NCBI GenBank assembly: GCA_013215465.1
Contig: JABSOW010000001.1
Location: 62,001-126,000, forward strand
Origin: Colwellia sp.
GTDB taxonomy: Bacteria; Pseudomonadota; Gammaproteobacteria; Enterobacterales; Alteromonadaceae
Direction: 5' to 3'
Length of the DNA stretch: 64,000 nucleotides
Part shown: piece after piece, positions 19,659 through 29,962 of the stretch
Layout: each line of letters starts with the position of its first letter
How positions within the stretch are numbered: position 1 is the first letter of the stretch
The notes under the pieces: generated by a model
Database searches by the model: none
What the model saw: only the letters and a program-made list of their open reading frames with translations
What the model was told of the DNA's origin: nothing
Program-made: the position numbers and the translations under genes

Positions 19659-20075
19659 CTATACATTAGAATTAGATTGCTCTTTTCTATAACGAAATAC
19701 TCCTTGCCCTGAAGCAATTATATTGTCAAAAGAATCGTATACATTAGCAGAACCATAATAGATATTTCGACCAGAAGCCGTAACTCTTCCAATAGCATAA
19801 AGCTTATTGGATTGAGCTTGCCCTAAATAATTAATGTTTAACGATAAAGTTAACGCTTTTTTATAGTCCAGAAGGTCTTCGCTATATGCCCCTGATAATG
19901 CAGTTGCAGCATCCAATAATGCCGATATAAAGCCACCATGGGGAATATCTGAAAGATTTAGATGTTCAGGCTTAAGCTCAACACTTATTTTAATATAATT
20001 TTCTTGCCACTCTTCAATCACAAAACCTAAGTAATCATTAAAGGGAGGCATTTTTTTTTGTGCCCAAGGTTTCAT
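19659..20075 (-). CDS. PaaI-type hotdog thioesterase
   Basis: The 138-residue protein matches PaaI-like thioesterases: HGGFISALLDAATALSGAY at about 46-64 gives the HGG motif and the catalytic acidic residue, and the C-terminus has GSANVYDSFDNIIASGQGVF. PaaI-type enzymes hydrolyse dead-end or ring-hydroxylated acyl-CoAs in catabolic operons, so a housekeeping role in this pathway is likely. It follows the enoyl-CoA hydratase gene after 9 bases. Confidence 0.85.
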   Translation of the reverse strand: MKPWAQKKMPPFNDYLGFVIEEWQENYIKISVELKPEHLNLSDIPHGGFISALLDAATALSGAYSEDLLDYKKALTLSLNINYLGQAQSNKLYAIGRVTASGRNIYYGSANVYDSFDNIIASGQGVFRYRKEQSNSNV

Positions 20076-20084
20076 TTTAAACTC

Positions 20085-20819
20085 TCACTTTCTGTTTCTT
20101 GCAGCTTGAGATTCTTCACTTTGAAGTAACTTAGAAAAAATTACTAACTCATTTTTAATAACATCATTAAGTATTGTCTGCTGAGTTGCTTTAAGGAGTT
20201 TTTTTGTTGTACGCAAGGCATTTTGAGGTTTGTTCGCTAAGGCTTTCGCTTTGCTTAAGGCAAAATCAAATACTTCAGATTTGTCTATTTGCTGATTGAC
20301 TATACCGATACTAATTGCTGTTTCAGTATCAAAAGCATCGCCCAGCATTAATATTTCAGCGGCTTTACGATAACCAGCTAACTGAGGAATAAGCAAGCTT
20401 GATCCTCCTTCGGGGCAAACACCTAAATCGACGAAAGGCATCTTAAAATAAGTTTCTGAGGCATAAACAAAATCAAAATGAAGTAACATGGTTACTCCTA
20501 TACCAATGGCAACCCCAGATACTGCTCCAACGATCGGCTTTGGGTAGTTATGTAGTTCATATAATAAAATTGATGCCGGTGATACTTTATTAGGATCACG
20601 ACTATCGAAATCTTTTAGATCATTACCCGCTGAAAACGCATCATTCGTACCGTGTATAAGTACTACTTTAATACTTTCATCAGAAACGCTATCTTTCAGT
20701 GCTTTAGCCATAGCATGATACATTAAGTTGTTTAAGGCATTTTTTTTCTCTGGACGATAAATACCTATGTGTAATACACCACTCTCTTTATGAATTAATA
20801 TATTTTCTTGATATTTCAT
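20085..20819 (-). CDS. Enoyl-CoA hydratase/isomerase family protein
   Basis: The 244-residue crotonase-fold protein has the oxyanion-hole segments AFSAGNDLKDF near 62 and GVAIGIGVTMLLHFDFVYAS near 105-124. The first Glu typical of hydratases is replaced in part by a PEGGSSLLIPQLAG stretch (about 135-148), as in many isomerase-type members. So a delta-isomerase or a hydratase is possible. It lies between the nitronate-monooxygenase-like and PaaI genes in the operon. Confidence 0.88.
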   Translation of the reverse strand: MKYQENILIHKESGVLHIGIYRPEKKNALNNLMYHAMAKALKDSVSDESIKVVLIHGTNDAFSAGNDLKDFDSRDPNKVSPASILLYELHNYPKPIVGAVSGVAIGIGVTMLLHFDFVYASETYFKMPFVDLGVCPEGGSSLLIPQLAGYRKAAEILMLGDAFDTETAISIGIVNQQIDKSEVFDFALSKAKALANKPQNALRTTKKLLKATQQTILNDVIKNELVIFSKLLQSEESQAARNRK

Positions 20820-20830
20820 ATTTGCTGTAC

Positions 20831-21808
20831 CTATTTATTATTCAGACGGTTTAAACGACAGAGAGCCAAATCGTATTCTGTTTTAAAGCGTTCAACGATA
20901 GTAGATACATCAGTAATATCTGCAATACTGCCTAATCCTTGACCTGCACCCCAAATGTCTTTCCAAGCCTTAGATTTACTGCCGCCAGAGGAGCCAAATT
21001 TCATTTGATTTTTATCGCCTGCTGCTAAATTTTCAGGATCTAAGCCTGCATTAGAAATACTCGGCTTGAGATAATTTCCATTAATGCCCGTAAATAATGA
21101 GCTATAAACAATATCTTTCGCACTATGTTCAACCAACATGTTTTTATATTCTTGATCAGCATTAGCTTCTTTGGTTGCAATAAAACGCGTTCCTATATAG
21201 GCAAAGTCAGCACCTAAAGCCTGTGCTGAGAGTATAGATGCACCATTAGCAATGGAGCCAGATAACGCAATAGGGCCATCAAAGATTTTTTTTATTTCAC
21301 TAACTAAAGCAAAAGGACTTAACGTACCCGCATGGCCACCTGCGCCAGCACACACTAGGACTAAACCATCTACACCAGCTTCTATTGCTTTTTCAGCATG
21401 ACGAACATTAATAACATCGTGAAAAATAATGCCACCATAAGCATGAATACGTTCGACTAATTTTGCATCTAAAGCGCGTAAGCTTGTAATAATGACCGGC
21501 ACCTTATATTCAATACAAGTATTCACATCATCCTCTAAACGGTCATTGCTCTTATGAACAATTAAATTAACCGCATATGGGGCAACGATGGCGTTAGGGT
21601 TATCGACCTGATATTGATCTAACTCAGTTTTGATTGTTGTTAGCCATTCACCAAGTAATGATTGAGGACGCGCATTAAGTGCCGGAAAAGATCCTACAAT
21701 ACCTGCTTTACATTCGGCGATAACTAACTCTGGTCCCGAGATGATAAACATAGGAGCACTGATGATAGGCAAATATAATTTATTTTGTAACGTTTTTGGA
21801 ATTGACAT
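20831..21808 (-). CDS. Nitronate monooxygenase / FabK-like flavoprotein
   Basis: FMN-dependent TIM-barrel protein of the 2-nitropropane dioxygenase family. I start at 21808 (MSIPKTLQNK), with AGGAAG upstream, giving 325 residues; the frame is open to 21871 without a ribosome site. Seen: LPIISAPMFIISGPEL at the N-terminus, the FMN phosphate and catalytic-His region CAGAGGHAGTLSPFALV, and ALSGSIANGASILSAQALGA. In an acyl-CoA operon the family may act as an enoyl reductase or detoxifier rather than on nitronates; this cannot be decided from sequence. The gap to the fadB-like gene upstream is 82 bases. Confidence 0.85.
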   Translation of the reverse strand: MSIPKTLQNKLYLPIISAPMFIISGPELVIAECKAGIVGSFPALNARPQSLLGEWLTTIKTELDQYQVDNPNAIVAPYAVNLIVHKSNDRLEDDVNTCIEYKVPVIITSLRALDAKLVERIHAYGGIIFHDVINVRHAEKAIEAGVDGLVLVCAGAGGHAGTLSPFALVSEIKKIFDGPIALSGSIANGASILSAQALGADFAYIGTRFIATKEANADQEYKNMLVEHSAKDIVYSSLFTGINGNYLKPSISNAGLDPENLAAGDKNQMKFGSSGGSKSKAWKDIWGAGQGLGSIADITDVSTIVERFKTEYDLALCRLNRLNNK

Positions 21809-21890
21809 ATGACTTCCTAAAATATATTCGATGTGATGAACAAAAAATTGGTTATGCCATGAAACTGACATAAATAATTTTATAACTCAT

Positions 21891-23987
21891 TTAGCTGTTG
21901 GCCCACTGGGTTAAGGTTTTTTCTTCTGCGACAAGTTGTTTTAATAACTCTGCAGGTTGCCAAAACGCTTCACCGTAACAGGAGCCAAACTCACATATGG
22001 TCCGATAAACTTTTTCTAAACCAATGGTATCCGCATAAAACATTGGACCCCCTCTGTAGGCTGGAAATCCATAACCGAATACGTAAACTACGTCGATATC
22101 ACTAGGACGTTGTGCAATACCTTCTTCAAGTATTTTAAAACCTTCGTTGATCAAAGCAAAAGTCAAACGTTCTAAAATAGTAACGTCATTTATTTCTTTG
22201 CGCTTAACACCTTTGTTTTTGGCTTGTGCTTTAATCACCTCAAGTACTATTGGGTCAGCAATACGTTGTCTAGTTTCGGGATCATATTTGTAATAACCTG
22301 CACCAGTTTTCTGACCTAAACGGCCCATTTCATACAAAGAATCCGCAATACAATAGGTTCTGGCATCACCTTTTTCTTTATCTGTTAAGGCTTCGCGCGC
22401 TTTATAGCCAATGTCTATTCCCGCTAAATCTGCAACAGCTAATGGCCCCATTGCCATACCAAAGCTTTGCATGACGGTGTCTATATCTTGAGGTGTTGAG
22501 CCTTCAAGCAAACATAATTGAGCTTCACGAGCATATTGACGCAGCATACGGTTACCAATAAATCCATAACAAACTCGAGACAATGCGGGGACTTTTTTAA
22601 TGGTTTTAGCCATCGCCATTGACGTTGCTAGTACTTGATCAGAGGTTTTATCACCACGTATAATTTCAAGTGATTTCATTACATTAGCAGGACTAAAAAA
22701 ATGAAGACCAATAACATCTTGAGGACGAGAAGTTGACTCCGCAATTAAATTTACGTCTTGATAAGAAGTATTACTCGCTAAAATAGCGCCTTGCTTACAC
22801 ACTTTATCGAGCTTAGCGAATACTTGTTTTTTGATGTCTATATTTTCAAAAACCGCTTCAATAACCAAATCCATTTCAGCTAAATCATTATAATCGGTTG
22901 TACCTGTAATCAGTTTTTGACGTTGAGTAGCAAGCTCAGTAGTCAATTTACCTTTATTAACAGTCATGGCGTAATTTTTAGCGATAATACCTTTACCGCG
23001 TTGCAATGCTTCATCGTTAATTTCAAGTAAAGTAACAGGGATACCAACATTAACAAAATTCATTGCAATGCCTCCTCCCATTGTACCGCCACCAATAATA
23101 CCCACTCGTTTAATTTTTTTTACCTGAGTGTCTTTTGGTAAGTTTTTAATTTTTGAAGACATTCTTTCGGCAAAAAACATATGACGTAATGAAGCCGACT
23201 GCGGTGATTGCATGCACTCTACAAATAGAGTTCTTTCAATTTTAATACCTTCATTAAAAGGTTTGTTCAATGCAGCTTCAATACACTCAACAATACGCTG
23301 CGGTGCTTCTTGTCCGCGAAAACGTTTATTTAATTTTTCTCTAAATTCAGCGAAAAATTCAGCTGAAGTGTCTTCTTTATCAACGTCTAAATCCCTTACT
23401 CTTTTAAGCACAGCACCTTGTGCAATTACTTCTTTGGCAAAATCTAGTGCAGAGGTAAGTAAATTTCCTTCAACCACTTTATCAATTAAACCAATACTTA
23501 GCGCTTTAGCTGCCGTAATGGGCGTGCCAGTAGTAATTAAGTCAAGTGCGGCTTTAACACCGGCTAACCTTGGTACTCTTTGTGTTCCACCAGCACCAGG
23601 TAACAGTCCTAACTTAACTTCAGGTAAGCCAACTTGAGCGGTAGACAATGCACAACGGTAGTGACAAGCCAGCGCAGTTTCTAATCCTCCGCCAAGTGCG
23701 GTTCCATGAATCGCGGCAATAATAGGTTTTTGAGATGCTTCAACAAAATCAAGAAGTTCAGGTAATGAAGGGGACACAGGTTGTTTACCAAACTCTGATA
23801 TGTCTGCTCCAGCAATAAATGTACGCCCCTCGCAGATCAGAACTAACGCTAAAGATGCATCATTTTGTGCTTGTGCAACCGCATCTTGAATACCTATACG
23901 TAATGCCTGAGAAAGCGCGTTAACTGGCGGGTTATTTAAACGAATAACACCGATATCACCTTCTAATTGATAACTAACAATTGTCAT
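21891..23987 (-). CDS. FadB/FadJ/PimF-like bifunctional enoyl-CoA hydratase / 3-hydroxyacyl-CoA dehydrogenase
   Basis: The 698-residue protein has an N-terminal crotonase domain (about 1-190; [11 protein letters not shown] and [16 protein letters not shown]) and a linker. An NAD-binding 3-hydroxyacyl-CoA dehydrogenase domain ([20 protein letters not shown] near 294) and the C-terminal HCDH repeats ([20 protein letters not shown]) follow. It performs the hydration and second oxidation of beta-oxidation. In a cluster with a ligase, a thiolase and paired dehydrogenases it is the counterpart of PimF. It sits 25 bases after the thiolase gene. Confidence 0.93.
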   Translation of the reverse strand: MTIVSYQLEGDIGVIRLNNPPVNALSQALRIGIQDAVAQAQNDASLALVLICEGRTFIAGADISEFGKQPVSPSLPELLDFVEASQKPIIAAIHGTALGGGLETALACHYRCALSTAQVGLPEVKLGLLPGAGGTQRVPRLAGVKAALDLITTGTPITAAKALSIGLIDKVVEGNLLTSALDFAKEVIAQGAVLKRVRDLDVDKEDTSAEFFAEFREKLNKRFRGQEAPQRIVECIEAALNKPFNEGIKIERTLFVECMQSPQSASLRHMFFAERMSSKIKNLPKDTQVKKIKRVGIIGGGTMGGGIAMNFVNVGIPVTLLEINDEALQRGKGIIAKNYAMTVNKGKLTTELATQRQKLITGTTDYNDLAEMDLVIEAVFENIDIKKQVFAKLDKVCKQGAILASNTSYQDVNLIAESTSRPQDVIGLHFFSPANVMKSLEIIRGDKTSDQVLATSMAMAKTIKKVPALSRVCYGFIGNRMLRQYAREAQLCLLEGSTPQDIDTVMQSFGMAMGPLAVADLAGIDIGYKAREALTDKEKGDARTYCIADSLYEMGRLGQKTGAGYYKYDPETRQRIADPIVLEVIKAQAKNKGVKRKEINDVTILERLTFALINEGFKILEEGIAQRPSDIDVVYVFGYGFPAYRGGPMFYADTIGLEKVYRTICEFGSCYGEAFWQPAELLKQLVAEEKTLTQWANS

Positions 23988-24012
23988 AAACTAATTCCTT
24001 ACTTTTAGAAAG

Positions 24013-25212
24013 TTAAACACGCTCAATGACTACAGCGATACCTTGACCAATACCAATACACATTGTCGCTAATGCATATCGACCACCCGTTTTTTCTAAT
24101 TGGCGTAATGCAGTCATCATAATACGCGTACCACTAGCCCCCAAAGGATGACCAATCGCAATCGCACCACCATTTTGATTAACACGAGGATCATCAAAAG
24201 CAATACCGAGTTGTTTCATGCAACCTAGTGCTTGTACTGCAAATGCTTCATTAAATTCTAAAACATCCATATCCGCTAGCGTTAAGCCCGCCCTTGCTAA
24301 TGCTTTTTGTGAAGCTGGTACTGGCCCTAAGCCCATAACACGTGGTGGTACACCTGCAATGGCACCGGCAATAATTCTACCGCGAGGTTTAATACCCGCT
24401 TTTTCACCCACTTCTTTACTACCAATAATCATTGCAGAAGCACCATCGTTAATGCCTGAAGCATTACCCGCGGTAACTACGCCATCAAATAATGGTCGTA
24501 ATTTACCTAGTGCTTCTGTTGTTGAAGATGGACGTGGATGTTCATCAGTTGATATTGAAAGTGCTGGCTTCTTACGACCTTGTGAAACTTCAATTGGAAT
24601 GATCTCATCGTTAAAATATCCAGCTACTTTGGCCGCTTCATATTTAGCTTGAGAGGCCGCCGCAAATGCATCACACTCTTCTCTGCTAATATTTAAAATA
24701 CTCGCAATATTGTCTGCCGTTTCAGGCATTGAATGACCGCCATACTTTTTAATGAACTCTGGATTAGTAAAACGAGCACCCATTGTGGTATCAAACATTT
24801 CTTGCTGTCTAGCAAAGGCAGAGGTTGCTTTAGCTAAAACAAAAGGGGCGCGACTCATAGATTCAACGCCACAAGCAACAAATAATTCCCCTTCATTTGT
24901 TTTTACACATCTAGCTGCATCTAACGCTGCAGCTAAACTTGAACCACACAAACGGTTAACGGTTAAACCACCGCACTCTATCGGCAAACCAGCTAATAGT
25001 CCTGCAAAGCGAGCTACATTTCGGCTATCTTCACCTGCCTGATTCGTATTACCTGCAATAACATCTTCATAAAGACTTAAATCAAAATCGTTGCGTTGTA
25101 CTAAGGTTTTTATAAGGTGCGCAAGCATATCATCTGGTCGAACAGAAGATAAAATGCCTCCATGACGTCCAAATGCGGTTCTTGCGGCATCATATATATA
25201 TGCATCTTTCAT
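24013..25212 (-). CDS. Acetyl-CoA acyltransferase (thiolase, PimB/FadA-like)
   Basis: The 399-residue thiolase has all catalytic elements: nucleophilic C89 in NRLCGSSLAAAL, the GHPLGASGTR His near 350 and the second Cys in ATMCIGIGQGIA near 385. It cleaves 3-ketoacyl-CoA to acetyl-CoA and a shortened acyl-CoA, completing the cycle begun by the dehydrogenases. It starts 9 bases after the ligase stop with AAGGAAA upstream. Confidence 0.94.
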   Translation of the reverse strand: MKDAYIYDAARTAFGRHGGILSSVRPDDMLAHLIKTLVQRNDFDLSLYEDVIAGNTNQAGEDSRNVARFAGLLAGLPIECGGLTVNRLCGSSLAAALDAARCVKTNEGELFVACGVESMSRAPFVLAKATSAFARQQEMFDTTMGARFTNPEFIKKYGGHSMPETADNIASILNISREECDAFAAASQAKYEAAKVAGYFNDEIIPIEVSQGRKKPALSISTDEHPRPSSTTEALGKLRPLFDGVVTAGNASGINDGASAMIIGSKEVGEKAGIKPRGRIIAGAIAGVPPRVMGLGPVPASQKALARAGLTLADMDVLEFNEAFAVQALGCMKQLGIAFDDPRVNQNGGAIAIGHPLGASGTRIMMTALRQLEKTGGRYALATMCIGIGQGIAVVIERV

Positions 25213-25221
25213 AATTTTTCC

Positions 25222-27069
25222 TTATAAATTTATATAATTAACTAAGACTGGAAAGGCGATTAACAATTTAGCGACTATCTCTTTGTCTTGTGTATTTGAT
25301 AATTGAATGTTTACAACCTGACCTTTTTCCGGATCAAATACTGATTCAACTTGGGCAGTGATTTCATTTGTTTCAAACAAAGTATTAATACTAAATTCTG
25401 TTGCTTTATTACGTAATAATGGTTTGAAAACTTTGCCGACAGCGGTTAACGGTATGCTATCAAGTATTTCGATACGTTTAGGAATTGCAGCTCTTTCGCT
25501 AATATGCTCTTGGCAATGTAAAAGTAATTCAGATGAAGTAGTTTTCTTCTTATTTTCTACAACCACATAGGCAACAGGTATCTCTCCTGAATGAGCGTCA
25601 GGTTGACCTATAGCAACCGATTGGATGACATCAGGATGCGCCATTAATGCATCTTCAATGATCTGTGGATCAATATTATGACCTCCACGGATAATCAAAT
25701 CTTTTGCTCTACCAGTCAGCTGTATATGTCCTAACTCATTGATCACACCTAAATCACCCGTATTGAACCACTCATTTTCGATCCATGCGCCATCATTATC
25801 ACTTTCATTCAAATAACCTTGAAAGATATTAGGACCTTTTACCAAAATAATGCCAGGTTCATTAGTTGCACAAATACGGCTAATTTTATTATCAATGAGT
25901 TCAACAGCAATCACGCGGGAATATGGTATGCCATTACCAACGGCAACCCCGTTAACATCATAGCCAGGCAATACTCTAGCAATCAAACATGATGACTCTG
26001 TCATGCCATAACCATTGGTCACATTGCAATTAAACTTTTGCTGAAAAGATAATTTTAATTCAATAGGTAGAGGCGCTGAACCGCAGGCAGCATGCTCAAA
26101 ACAGGTAAGATCAATTTTTTCATCCTGCTGTTGTAATAAAACAGACATGATGGTGGGTACGGTAGGAAACCAGCACACTTGATATTTATTAACAAAATAC
26201 CACCAATTCTTAACCGTGTTTTGGCTTCTAAACCCTTCAGGGGTCATAATAACAACTGTACGACCTGCACAAAATATTGCTAAGCTCGCGGCAATAACAC
26301 CAAAGACATGGAATAATGGTAATGCATTCAAAACGGCGGATTTACCATGAGATGTATTAAATCCTGCATAAATTTGAACAACAAAACTAATATTGTCATG
26401 AGATATTTTTGCAATTTTTGGGTGCCCTGTTGTTCCTCCTGTATGGAAGTACATCGCAATATCGTCACCCTTAGGTTTTAAGGATTGCGCCAATCTCTCA
26501 CTAGGTTGGGTAGATATCGCACTATTAAAATCTGTAATGGTTAATTTTTTATTACTGATCTCACCATAGCTATTATCGAGTACAAGTATATGTTCAAGTG
26601 ATGGAACGCGTTCAAGAATCTCATGAACTTTTTTACCTAATTCAGTTGCATCATCAAGCGAAACAGTTACTAATACCTTTGTTTTTACCTCATTTAAAAT
26701 TTCAACAATATGATCAACTTGTAGAAGGTAGTTAATAGGATTGGCAATCCCCACAACTTGGGAAGCCCACATACTAAGGTGGGTTTCAGTCAAATTGGGA
26801 AGTAAAATAGATACAACATCTGTACGTTCAACGCCGAATGTTTTATAAAGGTTTGCTGTTTGATTAATTTTCTTGGCTAAAGTAGCAAAAGTTAGTTTTT
26901 TGGCAACTTCATCTCTAGAAGCAGTTAAGTGCTCAGCTATGGCTATATCACCAGAATATTCCTCTGCAGCATGGCAAATCACATCGTATGTTGTTTTACA
27001 ATGATATCGGTCTTGGTAGCTTATTTCTTCTAAATTAGCTATTAACTCTAATTCTGTTGGTTTGGACAT
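25222..27069 (-). CDS. AMP-binding acyl-CoA synthetase (ligase), first gene of the catabolic operon
   Basis: The 615-residue ANL-superfamily enzyme activates a carboxylate to its CoA thioester. Motifs: P-loop MYFHTGGTTGHPKIAKIS near 209, GYGMTES near 347, the hinge/adenine motif NTGDLGVI near 437, and the catalytic Lys in TAVGKVFKP near 549. An unusual C-terminal extension of about 60 residues follows. It stands first in a nine-gene minus-strand operon and has the operator palindrome 76 bases upstream, so it is likely the pathway entry step, in the place of PimA. Confidence 0.92.
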   Translation of the reverse strand: MSKPTELELIANLEEISYQDRYHCKTTYDVICHAAEEYSGDIAIAEHLTASRDEVAKKLTFATLAKKINQTANLYKTFGVERTDVVSILLPNLTETHLSMWASQVVGIANPINYLLQVDHIVEILNEVKTKVLVTVSLDDATELGKKVHEILERVPSLEHILVLDNSYGEISNKKLTITDFNSAISTQPSERLAQSLKPKGDDIAMYFHTGGTTGHPKIAKISHDNISFVVQIYAGFNTSHGKSAVLNALPLFHVFGVIAASLAIFCAGRTVVIMTPEGFRSQNTVKNWWYFVNKYQVCWFPTVPTIMSVLLQQQDEKIDLTCFEHAACGSAPLPIELKLSFQQKFNCNVTNGYGMTESSCLIARVLPGYDVNGVAVGNGIPYSRVIAVELIDNKISRICATNEPGIILVKGPNIFQGYLNESDNDGAWIENEWFNTGDLGVINELGHIQLTGRAKDLIIRGGHNIDPQIIEDALMAHPDVIQSVAIGQPDAHSGEIPVAYVVVENKKKTTSSELLLHCQEHISERAAIPKRIEILDSIPLTAVGKVFKPLLRNKATEFSINTLFETNEITAQVESVFDPEKGQVVNIQLSNTQDKEIVAKLLIAFPVLVNYINL

Positions 27070-27144
27070 TTACGCTCACTCTAATACAAGTTGTAATTAT
27101 TTATTAATACTACGATACTAACCAGACAAAAAGATAGCTCACAC

Positions 27145-27161
27145 ATTCTGCAGTGCGGAAT
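27145..27161. promoter_or_regulatory. Operator-like palindrome upstream of the ligase operon
   Basis: ATTCTGC-AGT-GCGGAAT: 7-bp arms, 3-bp centre, one mismatch. It lies 76 bases upstream of the acyl-CoA synthetase start (minus strand) and belongs to the same motif set as 11097, 28735, 34989 and 36908. Confidence 0.7.
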
Positions 27162-27755
27162 CTTATTTTGCAAGTGTTTATTTAGGGAAGGCATGATTTG
27201 TAGTTTATAAAATAATTTTATAATCTAATCGTCATTAGCAATGTCACACCTCGTTGACGGTAAATCAAGAACCAATATTGTTAAATATTTAAAAGTTGCC
27301 AGAGGTATCGTAAATATTTAGAAATATCTTGATGAGTGAATTAATAATTTAAATCAAGAGTAATATACATGCCTTCTAATAAATATTAACAGCGCCATAG
27401 CTTGAATATTTTAGCCACTTTGTTGAAGGTAACAGTACGCTAATGGACGCTTGCAATCTGAAAATTCAAATCTATATAGCCAATATCGGTGATATTCAAT
27501 ACGAAATAAGTAATACCTATCGTCTTTTCATTATAAGTTTTTATAGATAACACCCTGTAGTCTACAAAAAATGAAAAGAGCTTTCAGAAACTATAAAAAA
27601 TCATCACAGGTAACGATCTTTAATATTCCTTTGAATATCCAACTATCATAAAATAAAAAGGTAATAAAAAAAGTCATGCTCTAAGCCTGATCAGAGTAAC
27701 CTTATCCTCCCACCCTAATTTGTCCACGGTTGACGACGATAAGTATTGTAACTAT
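27162..27755. other. Intergenic region left of the MITE, possible remains of a transporter gene
   Basis: AT-rich. Only its right part, just left of the MITE, has traces (minus strand, e.g. VVNRGQI) that could continue the EmrB-type pseudogene. The rest shows nothing recognisable. Confidence 0.3.
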
Positions 27756-27763
27756 AAAAAATA

Positions 27764-27920
27764 GGCTCTGTTGTAGGTTATTGTTGTTACCTGCCGAAAG
27801 ACTTATAAATAAAGCGCTGTTGGCATATTGAGTATTTAAATGAAAATCGTTTGCAAGCCACTGCCATAAATGCCATAGCTAAATTGTATTGAGACGACAA
27901 CAGCCTTCTACAACAGAGCA
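27764..27920. mobile_element. 157-bp IS6-like MITE with 8-bp target duplication
   Basis: The left end reads GGCTCTGTTGTAG and the right end, read inward, TGCTCTGTTGTAG: a 13-bp inverted repeat with one mismatch at the outermost base. The flanks are AAAAAATA on both sides (27756-27763 and 27921-27928), an 8-bp duplication as made by IS6/IS26-type transposases, whose ends also read GGCTCTGTTG-like. There is no coding capacity. It sits inside the remains of an EmrB-type gene. Confidence 0.75.
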
Positions 27921-28492
27921 AAAAAATAAATAGTTATAACTAGGTTAATAAAGGTAACGTTAAATAGAAAACATAATTCCAATCCGTAGGGTCTAAGACA
28001 TTCCCTAGAAACAGGCAATATAGCAGGAGTTGTCATGATAATCATAGCAACTCCCCTATCGAAGAACCCATTATATTTACTGGATAAACTCGACTTAAGG
28101 CACTTAGTGCTAAAGGTAGAAAAATGCAAGTAGCCAAACCTTGTAATATTCTGAAAAATTAATAATTTAATTGGTTTGCTATTAGATGCTAAAACACAGC
28201 CTATGATAAACAGAAGCATTGCGCCAATGTACGTAAATTTAACCGCATACTTTGTCAGTGAAATATTCGGTTAACAGCATCGTAACTGTCATAGCCTCAA
28301 GAAATGATGTTGATATCCATTGTTCAAAGTCTTGACTAATACTTAACTTCCCAAAATAGAAGTATTAACAACATTGACTCCCGTGCTCATTATCATAGTA
28401 GCAAAAAATGTAAAGCTAACGGTTGTACGTTTACATGGCAAGATATTTATAGAGTGCCCCTGCTTATCAAAAAGGTTATCGATAGTGAGCAT
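27921..28492 (-). pseudogene. EmrB/QacA-like MFS (DHA2) transporter, N-terminal part, broken
   Basis: From an ATG at 28492 three frames together give an MFS N-terminus. RTTVSFTFFATMIMSTGVNV leads into VNTSILG, which is helix 1. After a frameshift near 28355 comes KLSISQDFEQWISTSFLEAM, then TEYFTDK. After a second shift near 28245 comes YAVKFTYIGAMLLFIIGCVL, and later AMIIMTTPAILPVS and FNVTFINLVITIY. This order matches DHA2-family drug exporters. The tail of the last frame runs into the MITE at 27920. At least two frameshifts plus the insertion make it inactive. Confidence 0.7.
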
Positions 28493-28734
28493 TTTAACTT
28501 CGTAATTTGACATTAAAATTATCTTACGATTACAAGAGCTTATTGATACATAACGAACTAATACATTATGAGATCATTGAAATAGCACAAACTCTGAACT
28601 GCTAAACATGTAAGTTACTTTTCCTTTTGTGAATTTACATTACCTAACATTATATAAAATCAGAACCTCGTTCAACTCATCAGAGAATCTAGAGATGTAA
28701 TTACAATTACATGTTGAGTTTTTGCGGTATACAT

Positions 28735-28751
28735 GTTTCACTAAGCGGAAT
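28735..28751. promoter_or_regulatory. Operator-like palindrome upstream of the acyl-CoA dehydrogenase operon
   Basis: GTTTCAC-TAA-GCGGAAT, ending 33 bases before the first dehydrogenase ATG. Its two arms are identical, in opposite orientation, to those of the site at 34989 (ATTCCGC-ACA-GTGAAAC). That supports a real asymmetric variant of the motif. Confidence 0.6.
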
Positions 28752-28784
28752 TGGATTTTATTATTTTATGTATAAGGATTTAAA

Positions 28785-29936
28785 ATGATTCGAGATCAAG
28801 AAATGTTGAATCAATTTCTCGACAGTATTTCAAAATTCGTTAGAGAGCGTTTAGTCCCTGCGGAAAATGAAGTGGCAGAAAATGATGCCATTCCAGATGA
28901 TATTGTTCAAGAGATGAAAGATATGGGCTTGTTCGGTATGACTATTCCAGAAGAGTATGATGGCTTAGGTCTTACTATGGAAGAAGAAGCGCTTGTCGCC
29001 ATTGAATTAGGTAGGACATCACCTGCCTTTCGTTCACTGATTGGCACTAACAATGGTATTGGCTCTGCAGCTATTGTATTTGACGGGACAGAAAAACAAA
29101 AACAAACCTACTTACCTAAATATGCAACAGGTGAACTTATCGGTTCTTTTTGTTTAACAGAGCCAGATGTTGGCTCTGATGCCTCAGCAGTTAAAACAAC
29201 TGCGGTAAGAAAAGGCGATGAATATATAATTAATGGCACCAAACGTTTTATTACTAATGCACCAAGAGCTGGGACATTTACGGTAATGGCTCGCACTGAC
29301 CCATCTATTAAAGGAGCTAAGGGGATCTCTGCTTTTATAGTAGATGCGTCTACCCCAGGAATTATACTTGGACCTAAAGATAAAAAAATGGGTCAACAAG
29401 GCTCTCATACCTGTGATGTGATTTTTGATAATTGTCATGTCCCCGCTGAAAACATAATTGGTGGTGTTGAAGGGAAAGGTTTTATAACGTCAATGAAAGT
29501 ATTAGATAGAGGTCGTCTTCATATTTCAGCGTTAAGTGTTGGTATTGCCGAACGTTTAATTGATGACGCTTTAAGATACGCTACAGAAAGAACCCAATTT
29601 GGTAAACCTATTGCCGAACACCAAATGATTCAAGTCATGCTAGCTGATAGTAAGGCTGAAGCTTATGCTGCTAAATGTATGGTTTTAGATGCTGCAAGAC
29701 AAAAAGATTTAGGCAAAAAAATAAGTACAGAAGCATCTTGTTGTAAATTATTTGCAACCGAAATGGTGGGTCGAGTTGCTGATAAAGCCGTACAAATTCA
29801 TGGCGGCGCTGGCTACATTTCAGAATACGCAGTAGAGAGGCTTTATCGTGACGTCAGATTATTTAGATTATACGAAGGCACGACACAGATACAGCAAATG
29901 ATAATAGCCAGAAATATGATTAGAGATATTAAATAA
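28785..29936 (+). CDS. Acyl-CoA dehydrogenase (canonical, catalytic Glu present)
   Basis: The 383-residue FAD enzyme introduces the alpha-beta double bond of an acyl-CoA. It has SFCLTEPDVGSDASAVKTTA (FAD/substrate loop) near 124, RTQFGKPIAEHQMIQ near 268 and the C-terminal LYEGTTQIQQ with the catalytic Glu at 364. AAGGAT precedes the ATG. First gene of a three-gene plus-strand operon under the palindrome at 28735. Electrons should go to EtfAB. Confidence 0.95.
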   Translation: MIRDQEMLNQFLDSISKFVRERLVPAENEVAENDAIPDDIVQEMKDMGLFGMTIPEEYDGLGLTMEEEALVAIELGRTSPAFRSLIGTNNGIGSAAIVFDGTEKQKQTYLPKYATGELIGSFCLTEPDVGSDASAVKTTAVRKGDEYIINGTKRFITNAPRAGTFTVMARTDPSIKGAKGISAFIVDASTPGIILGPKDKKMGQQGSHTCDVIFDNCHVPAENIIGGVEGKGFITSMKVLDRGRLHISALSVGIAERLIDDALRYATERTQFGKPIAEHQMIQVMLADSKAEAYAAKCMVLDAARQKDLGKKISTEASCCKLFATEMVGRVADKAVQIHGGAGYISEYAVERLYRDVRLFRLYEGTTQIQQMIIARNMIRDIK

Positions 29937-29962
29937 ATTAAATACAACGAAGGATTTGCAAG

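Noticed and set aside
27908..28219. A 103-codon minus-strand open frame that looks like an intact small membrane protein
   Set aside because: It is only one frame of the EmrB-type pseudogene, and its last codons are supplied by the MITE end.
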